Under the pieces are notes generated by a model. That model searched no databases and was not told the origin of the DNA. It saw nothing but the letters and a program-made list of their open reading frames with translations. A stretch of 64,000 bases of DNA from Saccharothrix sp. NRRL B-16314 (GTDB lineage Bacteria; Actinomycetota; Actinomycetes; Mycobacteriales; Pseudonocardiaceae): NCBI RefSeq assembly GCF_000716595.1, contig NZ_JNXC01000003.1, forward strand, positions 496,001 through 560,000. The letters are read 5' to 3'. Shown here one piece after another: positions 35,323 to 43,746 of this stretch; positions within the stretch are counted from its first letter, which is position 1; the number at the start of each line of letters is the position of its first letter. The position numbers and the translations under genes were made by a program.

Positions 35323-36543
35323 TCAGCCGGCGAACTTGTGACGCAGCTCCACGACGGTGATGTCCGGCGGCGCGCCCACCCGCACCGGCGGACCCCAGAA
35401 GCCGACTCCGTTCGTCGTGTAGACCTGCGTGCCGTCGATCGTCTCCAGCCCGCTGCGCATCGGCTGCTGGAGGCCGACCGCCAGGTGGAACGGGAACATC
35501 TGGCCGCCGTGCGTGTGCCCGGACAGCTGGAGGTCCACCCCGTGCTTCGCCGACTCGCGGACCTGCACCGGCTGGTGCGCCATCAGCACCACGGGCGTCG
35601 ACGTGTCCCGGCCGTCCAGGGCGCGCGCGTAGTCGGGGCCGTCGTCGAACGCCACGCCGGTGACGTCGCTGACGCCCGCGAGGTCGAACGACGCGCCGGC
35701 CCGTTCGATCGTCAGCCGCTCGTTGCGCAGCGCGTTGACCCCGAGCCGCTCCAGCTCCGCGAGCCACGGCTCGGCCCCCGAGTAGTACTCGTGGTTGCCG
35801 GTGACGAAGAAGCTGCCGTGCGTGCTCACCAGGTCGCCCAGCGGAGCCGCCGCCTCGCCCAGCTCGTCCACCGTGCCGTCGACCAGGTCGCCCACGATCG
35901 CGACCAGGTCCACCTGCTGCTCGTTGATCATCCGCACCACCCGCTCGGTGTGCCCGCGGCCGAGGAGCGGACCGAGGTGGATGTCGCTCACCACCGCGAT
36001 GCGGTAGCCGGACAGCCGCGGGTCGAGCTTGCCCAGCGTCACGGGCACGCGCTTGATCACCGGGTCGCCCAACGCCTCCGTGGCGCCGTACGTGACGACG
36101 CCCGCCGTGGCCACCCCGCCCACGACCGCGAGCGACCGTGCGATGAACAGCCGCCGGCCCGGGTCCGCCGGCTGCTCCTCGGGCGCCTGGGCGGCCTCCG
36201 GGGTCTCCACCACCGCGTCGGGTACGCCCGCGGCGACCGACACCTCCAGCCGCCGGGTCGACCGCAGCACCAGCAGCCGGGGGATCTCCAGCACGCCCAG
36301 GACCAACGAGAAGTAGAACGCTCCCGCCAGCCAGACGAACCCCGGCCACGCCAGCGCGTCGCCGACCACCGAGCCCAGCCTGCTCACCGACAGGCCGGCC
36401 ATCACCAGCACGTAGAGGAGGAGCACCACGACGGTGCCGATCCGACGTCCGCGGCCGGGGCGGGTCGTGTCCCGGACGGCCCGCTTCCAGATGTAGTAGT
36501 GGGCCGCGCCCATCACGACGGCGAACAGCACGAAGAAGAACAA
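35323..36543 (-). CDS. Membrane-anchored metallophosphoesterase (YkuE/YaeI-like)
   Basis: A 406-residue protein with four N-terminal membrane helices (starting LFFFVLFAVVMGAAHYYIW), a linker, another hydrophobic segment (SLAVVGGVATAGVVTYGA), then a calcineurin-like domain: VVSDIHLGPL, VGDLVDGT, TGNHEYYSGAE, MAHQPVQ and LSGHTHGGQ. Relatives hydrolyse phosphoesters such as UDP-diacylglucosamine or lipid head groups; the substrate here is unknown. The TTG at 36543 is chosen for GGGAGG six bases upstream. Confidence 0.87.
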   Translation of the reverse strand: MFFFVLFAVVMGAAHYYIWKRAVRDTTRPGRGRRIGTVVVLLLYVLVMAGLSVSRLGSVVGDALAWPGFVWLAGAFYFSLVLGVLEIPRLLVLRSTRRLEVSVAAGVPDAVVETPEAAQAPEEQPADPGRRLFIARSLAVVGGVATAGVVTYGATEALGDPVIKRVPVTLGKLDPRLSGYRIAVVSDIHLGPLLGRGHTERVVRMINEQQVDLVAIVGDLVDGTVDELGEAAAPLGDLVSTHGSFFVTGNHEYYSGAEPWLAELERLGVNALRNERLTIERAGASFDLAGVSDVTGVAFDDGPDYARALDGRDTSTPVVLMAHQPVQVRESAKHGVDLQLSGHTHGGQMFPFHLAVGLQQPMRSGLETIDGTQVYTTNGVGFWGPPVRVGAPPDITVVELRHKFAG

Positions 36544-36657
36544 GCGGGGCCTCCCGGGTGGTGATGGGACCAGTTTCCACGAATCTCGGAGCCGGCATGC
36601 AACCCCCCGAGTGCCCGACTGCGTGATTACCTCGTACCGCAGCACGGGGGAGGACAG

Positions 36658-37161
36658 ATGAGTGATCGGGACACCGCGTTCGCCGAGTACTTCGCGGCGC
36701 GGTCCGAGGCCATGCGTGGCACGGCGTACCTGCTGTGCGGCGACTGGCACCGTGCCGAGGACCTGGTCCAGGCCACGTTCACGAAGCTTTACGTGGCGTG
36801 GCGGCGGATCGACCGGCACGAGGCACTCGACGCCTACACACGGCAGACGTTGGTCCGGACGTTCGTGTCCGAACTGCGCCGTGGCTGGTTCCGCAAGGAA
36901 CGGGTGAGCGAGACGGCCGTCGACACGGCGGCCGTCGGACGTGGCTCGACGGAGGACCGGCTGGTGCTGCTCGCGGCGCTGGCCGGCGTACCACCACGGC
37001 AACGGGCCGTGCTCGTGCTCCGGTACTGGGAAGACCTGTCGGTCGAGGAGACCGCCAGGGCGTTGGGCTGTTCCGAAGGAACGGTGAAGAGCCAGGCCGC
37101 GCGGGGGCTGCAGACGCTGCGCGGCCTGATCACCCCTCAGCAGGGAGAGATGGTGCGATGA
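36658..37161 (+). CDS. SigE-family ECF RNA polymerase sigma factor
   Basis: A 167-residue group 4 sigma factor of the actinobacterial SigE70 type. Region 2 is TAYLLCGDWHRAEDLVQATFTKLYVAWRRI; region 4 is LPPRQRAVLVLRYWEDLSVEETARALGCSEGTVKSQAARGLQTLR with V replaced at its start (VPPRQR). GGGGGAGG precedes the ATG. The next gene overlaps its stop (ATGA) and probably encodes its membrane partner. Confidence 0.92.
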   Translation: MSDRDTAFAEYFAARSEAMRGTAYLLCGDWHRAEDLVQATFTKLYVAWRRIDRHEALDAYTRQTLVRTFVSELRRGWFRKERVSETAVDTAAVGRGSTEDRLVLLAALAGVPPRQRAVLVLRYWEDLSVEETARALGCSEGTVKSQAARGLQTLRGLITPQQGEMVR

Positions 37162-38105
37162 ACGAGCACGAGCTGAAGAGCGCGTTGCAGGACGTGATGG
37201 TGGCGAGCAGCCCGCCACCACCGATGGACGCCGGGGCTGCGCTGGACCGGGGCCGCCGTGCGCACCGCCGCCGGAAGGCCACGTGGGGAGGGGCGGTCGC
37301 CGGACTGGGTGTGGTCGCCATCGCGGTCGGCGCCGTGCTGGTGCCGAACCTGGCGGGTGGCGGCGGCGTCGCTCAGGTGGGTGCCCGGTCGTCCGAAGTG
37401 CAGTCGTCGGAGACCCTGTCGTCGGACCCCCGACCGTCGTTGACGTCGATCCCGCCGTCGCCGTCCGGGACGGACACCTCGGACGTGGCGTCGCCGTCGT
37501 CCGGTGACGAGAAGACCCCCTGGCCGAACGGGCAGGGCGACCGGACCTCGACCAACGGGCCGCGGGCGGACAAGAGCGTCACCGTGCTCAACCACCTGGC
37601 GTCGTCGTTGCCGACCGGGGTGAAGGCCGAGGACAGGACCAGGATCGGCTTCCAGGACCACGGGCCGATGACCCGCGCCCAGTCGCAGTTCGTCGACTAC
37701 GCCGCCGACAGGCTGGAGGTCTGGGAGTACCTGGCCATCACCCCGGTGGTGCGCGGTGGTGCCCCGGGCGTCGGACACCTGTGGGTGCAGGTCGACACCA
37801 AGGGCAACACGCGGCTCAGGGACCTCGAGGGCTGCGGCATGGTGATCAGCCAGCCGTACGTGCGGGGCGACGGTCGGTGCGACATCGTCGACGTCGACGG
37901 CAAGCCGGTCGTGGTCGTCACGGGGAACGGTGCGGAGAACGGCATGGAGCAGGCCGCCTTCTACCGGTACGACGACGGCACGGTGGTGATCGTGGCCCAG
38001 TCGAAGGGCTACGAGTTCTCCGGTCACCCGGCGCTGGCCGAGCCGCCGCTGACGTCGCAGCAGCTCGCGGCCATCGCCGCGGACCCGACGTTCCACCTGG
38101 ACTGA
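37158..38105 (+). CDS. Membrane protein coupled to the ECF sigma factor, putative anti-sigma
   Basis: A 315-residue single-pass protein. A short cytoplasmic N-terminus MNEHELKSALQDVMVASSPPPPMDAGAALDRGRRAHRRR precedes one membrane helix (ATWGGAVAGLGVVAIAVGAVLVPNL), a Ser/Pro/Thr-rich linker and an extracytoplasmic domain with two cysteines. Location, 4-base overlap and topology match proteins that hold SigE70-type sigma factors, but no zinc-binding anti-sigma motif (HxxxCxxC) is present, so the anti-sigma role is inferred. Confidence 0.65.
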   Translation: MNEHELKSALQDVMVASSPPPPMDAGAALDRGRRAHRRRKATWGGAVAGLGVVAIAVGAVLVPNLAGGGGVAQVGARSSEVQSSETLSSDPRPSLTSIPPSPSGTDTSDVASPSSGDEKTPWPNGQGDRTSTNGPRADKSVTVLNHLASSLPTGVKAEDRTRIGFQDHGPMTRAQSQFVDYAADRLEVWEYLAITPVVRGGAPGVGHLWVQVDTKGNTRLRDLEGCGMVISQPYVRGDGRCDIVDVDGKPVVVVTGNGAENGMEQAAFYRYDDGTVVIVAQSKGYEFSGHPALAEPPLTSQQLAAIAADPTFHLD

Positions 38106-38121
38106 GTCGGGGAGGGACGGG

Positions 38122-38150
38122 GAGGCCGGGCAGCACGTGTGCCCGGCCTC
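38122..38150. terminator. Terminator after the sigma/anti-sigma pair
   Basis: GAGGCCGGGCA (38122-38132) pairs perfectly with TGCCCGGCCTC (38140-38150), 7-nt loop. Confidence 0.75.
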
Positions 38151-38222
38151 TTCGGTGTGTGGTGTGTCGTCCGTCCGGGGGTACTCCATCCGGGTGTTCG
38201 TGCAGGTAACGTCGTGTCTGCC

Positions 38223-40283
38223 ATGCGGACCCTGCTCATCGACAACCACGACTCGTTCACCTTCAACCTCTTCCAGTACCTGGCCGAGGTGAACGGGCGC
38301 GAGCCGGTCGTCATCACCAACGACGACCCGCGGTTCCGGCTGTCCGACCTGCGCCGGTTCGACAACGTGGTGATCTCGCCCGGCCCCGGCCGGCCGCAGC
38401 GCGAGTCCGATTTCGGGCTGTGCCGCGCGGTCATCGACGAGGCGGCGATCCCGCTGCTCGGGGTGTGCCTCGGCCACCAAGGGCTGTGCCTGGCGCACGG
38501 CGCGTCCGTGGGGCTGGTGCCGCCCCGGCACGGTGTGGTGGACCTGGTGCGGCACACCGGGGTGGACGTGTTCGCCGGCCTGCCGTCGCCGCTGCCCGTG
38601 GTGCGGTACCACTCGCTGGCCGTGTCCGACCTGCCCGATTCGCTGGAGCCGATCGCGTGGACGTCCTCCGATGACGTCCTGATGGGCGTGCGGCACCGGT
38701 CGCGGCCCGCGTGGGGCGTGCAGTTCCACCCCGAGTCGGTGTGCACGTCGCACGGCCACCGGCTGCTGGCCAACTTCCGCGACCTGACCGCCGCCGCTGC
38801 CGTAGAGCCCGCCGTCACCCCGCTGCCTGCCGTCGAGGTGCCGTCCGAGGCGCCCGTCTCCGTTGCCGCTCCTGTTCCGGACTCCGTTCCAGGTCGGGAG
38901 GTGCTGGTGCGGCGCGTGGACGCGCACCCGTCGGCGGAGGACGTGTACGCGGCCCTGTACGGGGCGTCCGGCGACGCGTTCTGGCTGGACAGCAGCCTCG
39001 TCGGCGCGCGGGGTCGGTTCTCCGTGATGGGTGACGCGCAGGGGCCGCTGGCGCGCGTGGCGACGTACGACGTGTGGACCGGCGAGGTCACCGTGGACGG
39101 GGTGACGCACCCCGGGCCGTTCTTCGACTGGCTGGAGGCCGACCTGGCCGCGTGGCGGGTGACGCCACCGGACGTGCCGTTCGAGTTCGCGCTCGGGTGG
39201 GTCGGCTACCTCGGGTACGAGCTGAAGGCCGAATGCGGCGGAGTGGCGGCGCACCGTTCGGAGCAGCCCGACGCGGCATTCGTGTTCGCCGACCGGGCGT
39301 TGGTTTTCGACCACGTTTCGCGGTGCGTCTACCTGTTGGCGTTGTCCGACGAGGATGGGTGGTTGGGCCGAACGGCCGATTTCCTGCGTGATTTCACCGC
39401 GGTGCCCGCATCGCCTCCGCGACCGGCCCGCGCGGAGTCCGTGCAGGCGCGGCACAGCCGTTCGCACTATCTCAAGCTGGTGGCGGCATGTCAGGAGGCC
39501 ATCACGGCGGGCGAGAGCTACGAGGTGTGCCTGACGAACACGGTGGCGTGGCGCGGCGGGGTCGACCCGTGGGACGCCTACCGGTTCCTCCGCGCGGAAA
39601 GCCCCGCGCCGTTCGGGGCGTTGCTCCGTTTCGGTGCGCTCTCCGTGCTCAGCACTTCACCCGAGCGGTTCATCCGGGTGGACCGACAGGGCGTCGTCGA
39701 ATCGGAGCCAATCAAGGGCACCAGACCACGCGGGGCCACGGCGGCGGAGGACGAGGCTTTGCGCACGGCCTTGGCCACCAGCGCGAAGGACCGGGCCGAG
39801 AACCTCATGATCGTGGACTTGGTCCGCAATGATCTGGGTCATTGCGCGGAAGTCGGCAGCGTCGAGGTGCCCAGGATCTTCGAGGTGGAGAGCTACGCGA
39901 CAGTGCACCAGCTCGTCAGCACCGTTCGGGCCAGACTGCGTTCCGGGAGTTCCGCCGCCGACGTCGTTAGGGCGGCGTTCCCGGGTGGGTCCATGACGGG
40001 GGCGCCCAAGATCCGGACAATGCAGATCATCGACGGGCTGGAAGCCGGGCCCAGGGGTGTCTACTCCGGGGCGCTCGGTTACTTCTCACTCTCCGGAACG
40101 GCCGACTTCAGCATCGTCATCAGGACGCTGGTGGTGGACCGGGACAAGGTGAGTTTCGGGGTGGGCGGCGCGGTCATCGCGCTGTCCGACCCGGCGGAGG
40201 AATTCGAGGAGACGGCGGTCAAGGCGACCGCCCTGCTCAGCCTGATGGACGCCGAGTTCCCGGGGCGCAGCCGAATGGCCTGA
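38223..40283 (+). CDS. pabAB: Fused aminodeoxychorismate synthase (PabA-PabB)
   Basis: A 686-residue enzyme that makes 4-amino-4-deoxychorismate from chorismate and glutamine, the step before p-aminobenzoate. Residues 1-190 are the glutaminase domain, with the cysteine in GVCLGHQG and the His/Glu pair in VQFHPES. The C-terminal ~450 residues are the chorismate domain; PIKGTRPRG carries the lysine that marks PabB over TrpE (alanine there). Also seen are VEVPRIFEVESYATVHQLVS and FPGGSMTGAPKIRTMQIID. The fused form serves folate or antibiotic precursors; no biosynthetic cluster is adjacent, so folate is the simpler reading. Confidence 0.93.
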   Translation: MRTLLIDNHDSFTFNLFQYLAEVNGREPVVITNDDPRFRLSDLRRFDNVVISPGPGRPQRESDFGLCRAVIDEAAIPLLGVCLGHQGLCLAHGASVGLVPPRHGVVDLVRHTGVDVFAGLPSPLPVVRYHSLAVSDLPDSLEPIAWTSSDDVLMGVRHRSRPAWGVQFHPESVCTSHGHRLLANFRDLTAAAAVEPAVTPLPAVEVPSEAPVSVAAPVPDSVPGREVLVRRVDAHPSAEDVYAALYGASGDAFWLDSSLVGARGRFSVMGDAQGPLARVATYDVWTGEVTVDGVTHPGPFFDWLEADLAAWRVTPPDVPFEFALGWVGYLGYELKAECGGVAAHRSEQPDAAFVFADRALVFDHVSRCVYLLALSDEDGWLGRTADFLRDFTAVPASPPRPARAESVQARHSRSHYLKLVAACQEAITAGESYEVCLTNTVAWRGGVDPWDAYRFLRAESPAPFGALLRFGALSVLSTSPERFIRVDRQGVVESEPIKGTRPRGATAAEDEALRTALATSAKDRAENLMIVDLVRNDLGHCAEVGSVEVPRIFEVESYATVHQLVSTVRARLRSGSSAADVVRAAFPGGSMTGAPKIRTMQIIDGLEAGPRGVYSGALGYFSLSGTADFSIVIRTLVVDRDKVSFGVGGAVIALSDPAEEFEETAVKATALLSLMDAEFPGRSRMA

Positions 40284-40303
40284 CGGCCCCTGACCTGCGT
40301 TGT

Positions 40304-40336
40304 TCCCCTGCGGCAGTGGCGGACCGCCGCAGGGGA
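40304..40336. terminator. Bidirectional terminator between pabAB and lsr2
   Basis: TCCCCTGCGGC (40304-40314) pairs with GCCGCAGGGGA (40326-40336) and is followed by AAA, that is, a T-run for the minus-strand gene. It lies between convergent genes. Confidence 0.75.
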
Positions 40337-40348
40337 AAACGACGCGAC

Positions 40349-40690
40349 TCAGGAGGCGTGGGCTTCCTGGAACTGCACGACCAGGCCCTGGGGAATGCGA
40401 CCGCGGTCGGAGATCTGGTGGCCCTGCGCGCGCGCCCAGTCCCGAATCGCCTGCGCCTGCGCCTTGTCACCAGCCTTTACCGTGCTCTTGCCGGTGCCCT
40501 TGCGCTGCTTGCGGCCACCCGCGCGGCGCGCCTTGGCGACGAAGTCGGCCAGGGACTCGCGGAGCTTGTCCGCATTGTCCTTGGAGAGATCGATGGAGTA
40601 CTCCACTCCGTCCAGCGCGAAGGTCACGGTCTCGGCGGCTTCGCTGCCGTCGAGGTCGTCGATGAGTTGGACGACGGTCTGCTGTGCCAC
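40349..40690 (-). CDS. lsr2: Lsr2 nucleoid-associated protein
   Basis: A 113-residue actinobacterial H-NS-like silencer. The N-terminal oligomerisation half starts VAQQTVVQLIDDLDGSEAAETVTFALDGVEYSIDLS; the C-terminal DNA-binding half has AIRDWARAQGHQISDRGRIPQ with the AT-hook-like RGR that enters the minor groove. The GTG at 40690 has GGAGGA upstream. The region before it (40691-40960) is less GC-rich than average, as is usual for lsr2 promoters. Confidence 0.96.
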   Translation of the reverse strand: MAQQTVVQLIDDLDGSEAAETVTFALDGVEYSIDLSKDNADKLRESLADFVAKARRAGGRKQRKGTGKSTVKAGDKAQAQAIRDWARAQGHQISDRGRIPQGLVVQFQEAHAS

Positions 40691-40911
40691 TGTTCCTCCG
40701 TGTGTGCTCGCATAGCGCGTGCTGCCTTCGACTTGTTCTGCGCCACACGCTTCGACGACACCATAGTGCACGAGAGGAATATCGCCTAACCTTTCGTGTG
40801 GAAAATGTGACGATGCCCCCGGACGGGTCATTTCACCGGCTTAACCGCGCCCGCTGAAATGCGAGGAGCCCGAAGCCTTGCCCGTGGTGCCGGTCACACC
40901 CGGTCGAGTGG

Positions 40912-40946
40912 CCTATCCTGGGAGTCGGGTACCCGCCCAGGGTAGG
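40912..40946. promoter_or_regulatory. Nested palindrome before csoR, probable CsoR operator
   Basis: CCTATCCTGGG (40912-40922) and CCCAGGGTAGG (40936-40946) form an 11-bp inverted repeat with one mismatch around an inner perfect palindrome CGGGTACCCG (40926-40935). It ends 14 bp before the csoR ATG. Pseudo-palindromes with GGGTA/TACCC halves are known CsoR targets, so autoregulation is likely. Confidence 0.6.
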
Positions 40947-40960
40947 GAAGGTCGGGAGCG

Positions 40961-41242
40961 ATGCACGGTTACACACCGGACAAGGACGCGTTCCTCAAGC
41001 GATTGCGACGCGTCGAAGGGCAGGTCCGCGGCCTCCAGCGGATGGTGGAGAACGACGAGTACTGCATCGACGTGCTGACCCAGATCTCGGCCGCGACGAA
41101 GGCGTTGCAGGCGGTGTCCCTGGGTTTGCTGGACGAGCACCTGAAGCACTGCGTGGCGCAGGCGGCGGCCGAGGGTGGCGAGGTGGCGGAGGCGAAGATC
41201 GCCGAAGCGTCCGCCGCCATCGGTCGACTGGTCCGGTCCTGA
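40961..41242 (+). CDS. csoR: CsoR-family metal-sensing repressor
   Basis: A 93-residue all-helical repressor. The copper-ligand set Cys35, His60 and Cys64 is intact (EYCIDVLTQ and EHLKHCV), as is Tyr34 beside it; this Cys-His-Cys pattern points to Cu(I) sensing, not persulfide (CstR) or nickel (RcnR). No copper exporter or chaperone gene is nearby, so its targets other than itself are elsewhere. Confidence 0.9.
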   Translation: MHGYTPDKDAFLKRLRRVEGQVRGLQRMVENDEYCIDVLTQISAATKALQAVSLGLLDEHLKHCVAQAAAEGGEVAEAKIAEASAAIGRLVRS

Positions 41243-41249
41243 CGCCCGG

Positions 41250-41283
41250 GACCCCCGGCCGTCGTTCCCCGGAGTCGGGGGTC
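41250..41283. terminator. Hairpin after csoR
   Basis: GACCCCCG (41250-41257) pairs with CGGGGGTC (41276-41283); it separates csoR from the tRNA gene. Confidence 0.55.
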
Positions 41284-41326
41284 GTGCGGCGGCCGGGCAA
41301 CCTGATCGAGTAGAGTGCTCCCGCCG

Positions 41327-41400
41327 GCCCCCGTAGCCCAATCGGCAGAGGCAGCGGACTCAAAATCCGTCCAGTGTGCGTTCGAGTCGCACCGGGGGCA
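41327..41400 (+). tRNA. tRNA-Leu (anticodon CAA), short variable arm
   Basis: A complete 74-nt cloverleaf: acceptor GCCCCCG/CGGGGGC (41327-41333, 41393-41399), D arm 41336-41352 with GG, anticodon arm GCGGA/TCCGT with loop CTCAAAA (anticodon CAA at 41361-41363), variable region CCAGT of only 5 nt (41371-41375), T arm GTGCG-TTCGAGT-CGCAC, discriminator A at 41400, no encoded CCA. The anticodon reads UUG (leucine), yet bacterial tRNA-Leu normally has a long class II variable arm; this one has a class I body. Aminoacylation identity is therefore uncertain. Confidence 0.9.
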
Positions 41401-41423
41401 CATTCGCACTTCACCTGCTCTGG

Positions 41424-41452
41424 CCCCTGACCTGTGATCTTCGGGTCAGGGG
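41424..41452 (+). terminator. Hairpin after the tRNA gene
   Basis: CCCCTGACC (41424-41432) pairs with GGTCAGGGG (41444-41452), followed by the T-rich TCGATCTTGTT. A good intrinsic terminator for the tRNA transcript. Confidence 0.75.
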
Positions 41453-41562
41453 TCGATCTTGTTCCCGCCCTGGTCGGTTCGTCGGGGTCGGACCGGGTGC
41501 GGGTTGTCGCCGGTGGGCCGACTCGCGTGCCGTAGCCCTTCGGATACGTCACTGGGGGCGGC

Positions 41563-41964
41563 ATGGCGGACATGGCGGGGATGCTTGTCCGGGCGAGGCG
41601 CGCTGCGGGTCTCAGTCAAGAGGAACTCGCACGTCGAGCAGGTACTTCGCGGTCGACGCTGCGTGGTCGCGTGGTCCTCACGTTGAGTGAGCTTCCCCGG
41701 CTTCCGGTGGACCGGGCTTTTTCCGTCGTGACCCTGCCGATCCACTTGAACTGGTCCGATCCTGGGCGGCGGTTCAACCTGGCCAACCGGTCTGAACGGG
41801 CGCGCGTCTAGGAGATCGTGCTTCGCGAGGGTGGGCAGGAGGACGTGATCATGTACGTGGACGGTGCTCTGCTCTTCGACTTGTGGGATGAACTCGTCCT
41901 TCCTCGTGACGTCCGAGCCGCTTGGTCGTCGGTTGTCGGTCGTGCCGGGGCAGAGGCCGCGTGA
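41563..41964 (+). pseudogene. Decayed HTH antitoxin-like gene of an AbiE-type pair
   Basis: The frame starts with a normal XRE helix-turn-helix (MLVRARRAAGLSQEELARRAGTSRSTL), then loses the rest of that domain and jumps to LPIHLNWSDPGRRFNLANRSERARV, where an amber codon (TAG, 41809-41811) replaces what is usually a Tyr codon. The same frame continues past it with EIVLREGGQEDVIMYVDGALLFDLWDELVLPRDVRAAW to a TGA at 41962-41964. An internal deletion plus a nonsense codon make it a pseudogene. Relatives pair with a nucleotidyltransferase toxin, whose remains follow. Confidence 0.7.
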
Positions 41965-42124
41965 TGCCCGACGAGTCGTCTCAAGAGGGCTTGACCGACT
42001 TCCAGTTCGCTTGACCGACCGGCCGACCCAGGACTTGGGCTTCTTCGCCGGTCCCGATAGCGGGGATGTCGTTGCCGCTCGTGACGGCTTCGAAACGGCT
42101 GCGGTCAACGGCTCTGCTGGTTGA
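41963..42124 (+). pseudogene. Remnant of a nucleotidyltransferase toxin gene (AbiEii-like)
   Basis: An ATG at 41963 overlaps the antitoxin stop (TGATG) and gives MPDESSQEGLTDFQFA before a stop codon. In another frame the sequence resumes with LTDRPTQDLGFFAGPDSGDVVAARDGFETAA, the RPTQDLDFF-type metal/nucleotide motif of AbiEii-like nucleotidyltransferases, and then ends. So the start, a frameshift/deletion, one motif and a lost C-terminus can be seen. It lies directly after the antitoxin remnant. Confidence 0.6.
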
Positions 42125-42483
42125 TCACCCTTCGTGGACCGGGCTGTTCGCCATCGGTGCTGTCGATCGTCCAGCTTGACGGTGGACTCAGAAGGTGTGC
42201 GAGCAGTCCGGCTGCGAGCAGGTCACGGGGTTTGGTGAAACTCAAGACTGCTGTGGGCGGTCTGGTGGTGATGAAGATCCGCCCGTGCACGTTGGATGCC
42301 GCAGCCGGAACCGCCGAGTCGTCATGACGACGGGAATGTGGCGCGGTGGGCTGGGCGGACTCCGGTGCCACCGGGTCGGTGGCAAGGGCTGAATCCCGGT
42401 TTCGGCAACAAAGATTGTCAGTGTCTCCACCGCGAGCCGAGCATGGGCGCTCTGATCCACTCACGCGAAGGAGACCTCCGGAC
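42125..42483. other. Gene-free stretch
   Basis: This 359-bp stretch holds no convincing frame, RNA or repeat. It may be further debris of the decayed toxin gene plus the promoter of the MFS gene. Confidence 0.5.
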
Positions 42484-43677
42484 ATGAGCGTCCACACCGC
42501 CGAGCGGAAGGCGGACTCGCGCGGGCTGCCGCTCGGCGTCTACCTGCTCGCGTTCAGCCTGTTCGCGATGGGCAGCGCGGAGTTCCTGGTCGCCGGGGTG
42601 CTGCCGCAGGTCGCCGACGACCTGCGGATCTCGTTGTCCTCGGCCGGCGCGTTGATCTCGGCGTTCGCCATCGGCGTGGTCATCGGCGGCCCGCCGCTGG
42701 CCGTCATCACGCTCCACTGGCCTCGGCGGACCACGCTGGTGGTCACGCAGGTCCTGTTCGCCGCCTCACTGGCGCTCGGCCTGCTGGTCGACAACTACGC
42801 CCTGCTGCTGGCCACCCGTTTCGTCGGTGGCCTTGCCTACGCGGGTTTCTGGGCGGTCGCGGCGGTCACCGCGATCAGCCTCGTCACCGCCGACCGCACC
42901 GCGCGTGCCTCCGGCGTGGTCGTCAGCGGGCTCAGTCTCGCGATGATCGCCGGCGGTCCGGCGGGCGCGCTGCTCAGCCACTTCACCGGCTGGGAGGGCG
43001 GGTTCTGGGCCGTCGTCGCCCTCACCGCCATCGGCGCGGTGTTGACGGCCGTCGCCGTTCCCGCCACCCGGGCCGAGCGGGAACCCAGTGTGCGGCGGGA
43101 ATTGCGCACCATGCGGCAACCGCAGCTGTGGGTCGTTTACGCCGCGACCTTGTTGAGCACGGCCGCCTACATGATCTCGTACAACTACTTGGCGGCGTTC
43201 CTGGTCGACATCACCGCCGTCCCGGCGGTGTGGGTGCCGGCGATCCTGACGTTGTTCGGCATCGGCGCGTTCTTCGGCCTGTCGGTCGGCGGCAGGATCG
43301 CCGACCGGCGTCCCCATCACGCGCTCCTGGCCGGTGGCGTGGGAATCGCGACGACTTCCGCGCTGCTCGCGCTCCTGGCCGAGCACTCGGCGGCCGTCAT
43401 CGTCCTCGTCGTGCTGATGGGCGTCGCGGGATTCGTGCTGAACCCGGCCATCTACGGGAGGGTGTTCACGGTCGCGGCTCAGGCGCCGACGTTGGCCGGT
43501 GCGACCGCCGTGTCGATGTTCCAGCTCGGCATCAGCGTGGTCCCGGTGCTCGCCGGAGTCGCGCTCAACGCCGGCGCGGGCCTCGTCTCCATCCCGTGGA
43601 TCGGCGCGGCGCTGGCGGTGGCCGCGGTCCTGGCAGTTCTCTTGGAACGGACGATGTCCCGCCGCACGGGCGCGTAA
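42484..43677 (+). CDS. MFS drug efflux transporter, Cmx/CmrA (DHA1) type
   Basis: A 397-residue 12-helix proton-driven efflux pump. The N-terminal MGSAEFLVAGVLPQVADDLRISLSSAGALISAFAIGVVIGGPPLAVIT matches the arabinose-efflux / chloramphenicol exporter (Cmx, CmlR) group of DHA1. The helix-5 region GLSLAMIAGGPAGALLSHFTGWEGGFWAV carries the antiporter glycine-proline pattern. AAGGAGA lies about 9 bases before the ATG. Substrate unknown. Confidence 0.87.
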   Translation: MSVHTAERKADSRGLPLGVYLLAFSLFAMGSAEFLVAGVLPQVADDLRISLSSAGALISAFAIGVVIGGPPLAVITLHWPRRTTLVVTQVLFAASLALGLLVDNYALLLATRFVGGLAYAGFWAVAAVTAISLVTADRTARASGVVVSGLSLAMIAGGPAGALLSHFTGWEGGFWAVVALTAIGAVLTAVAVPATRAEREPSVRRELRTMRQPQLWVVYAATLLSTAAYMISYNYLAAFLVDITAVPAVWVPAILTLFGIGAFFGLSVGGRIADRRPHHALLAGGVGIATTSALLALLAEHSAAVIVLVVLMGVAGFVLNPAIYGRVFTVAAQAPTLAGATAVSMFQLGISVVPVLAGVALNAGAGLVSIPWIGAALAVAAVLAVLLERTMSRRTGA

Positions 43678-43746
43678 GTCGGTCGATCCTCGCGCGTGGG
43701 CCGTCGAGCTGGGAGGCGCACGGTCCACTGTGGACGGCGCTGGAGG

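Noticed and set aside
34061..36598. A giant fused decarboxylase reading frame
   Set aside because: The upstream half is an antisense shadow of the phosphoesterase gene; the real start is ATG 35245.
38223..40283. An antibiotic gene cluster around the fused PabAB
   Set aside because: Fused PabAB occurs in antibiotic producers, but the neighbours (sigma factor, Lsr2, CsoR) show no biosynthetic enzymes.
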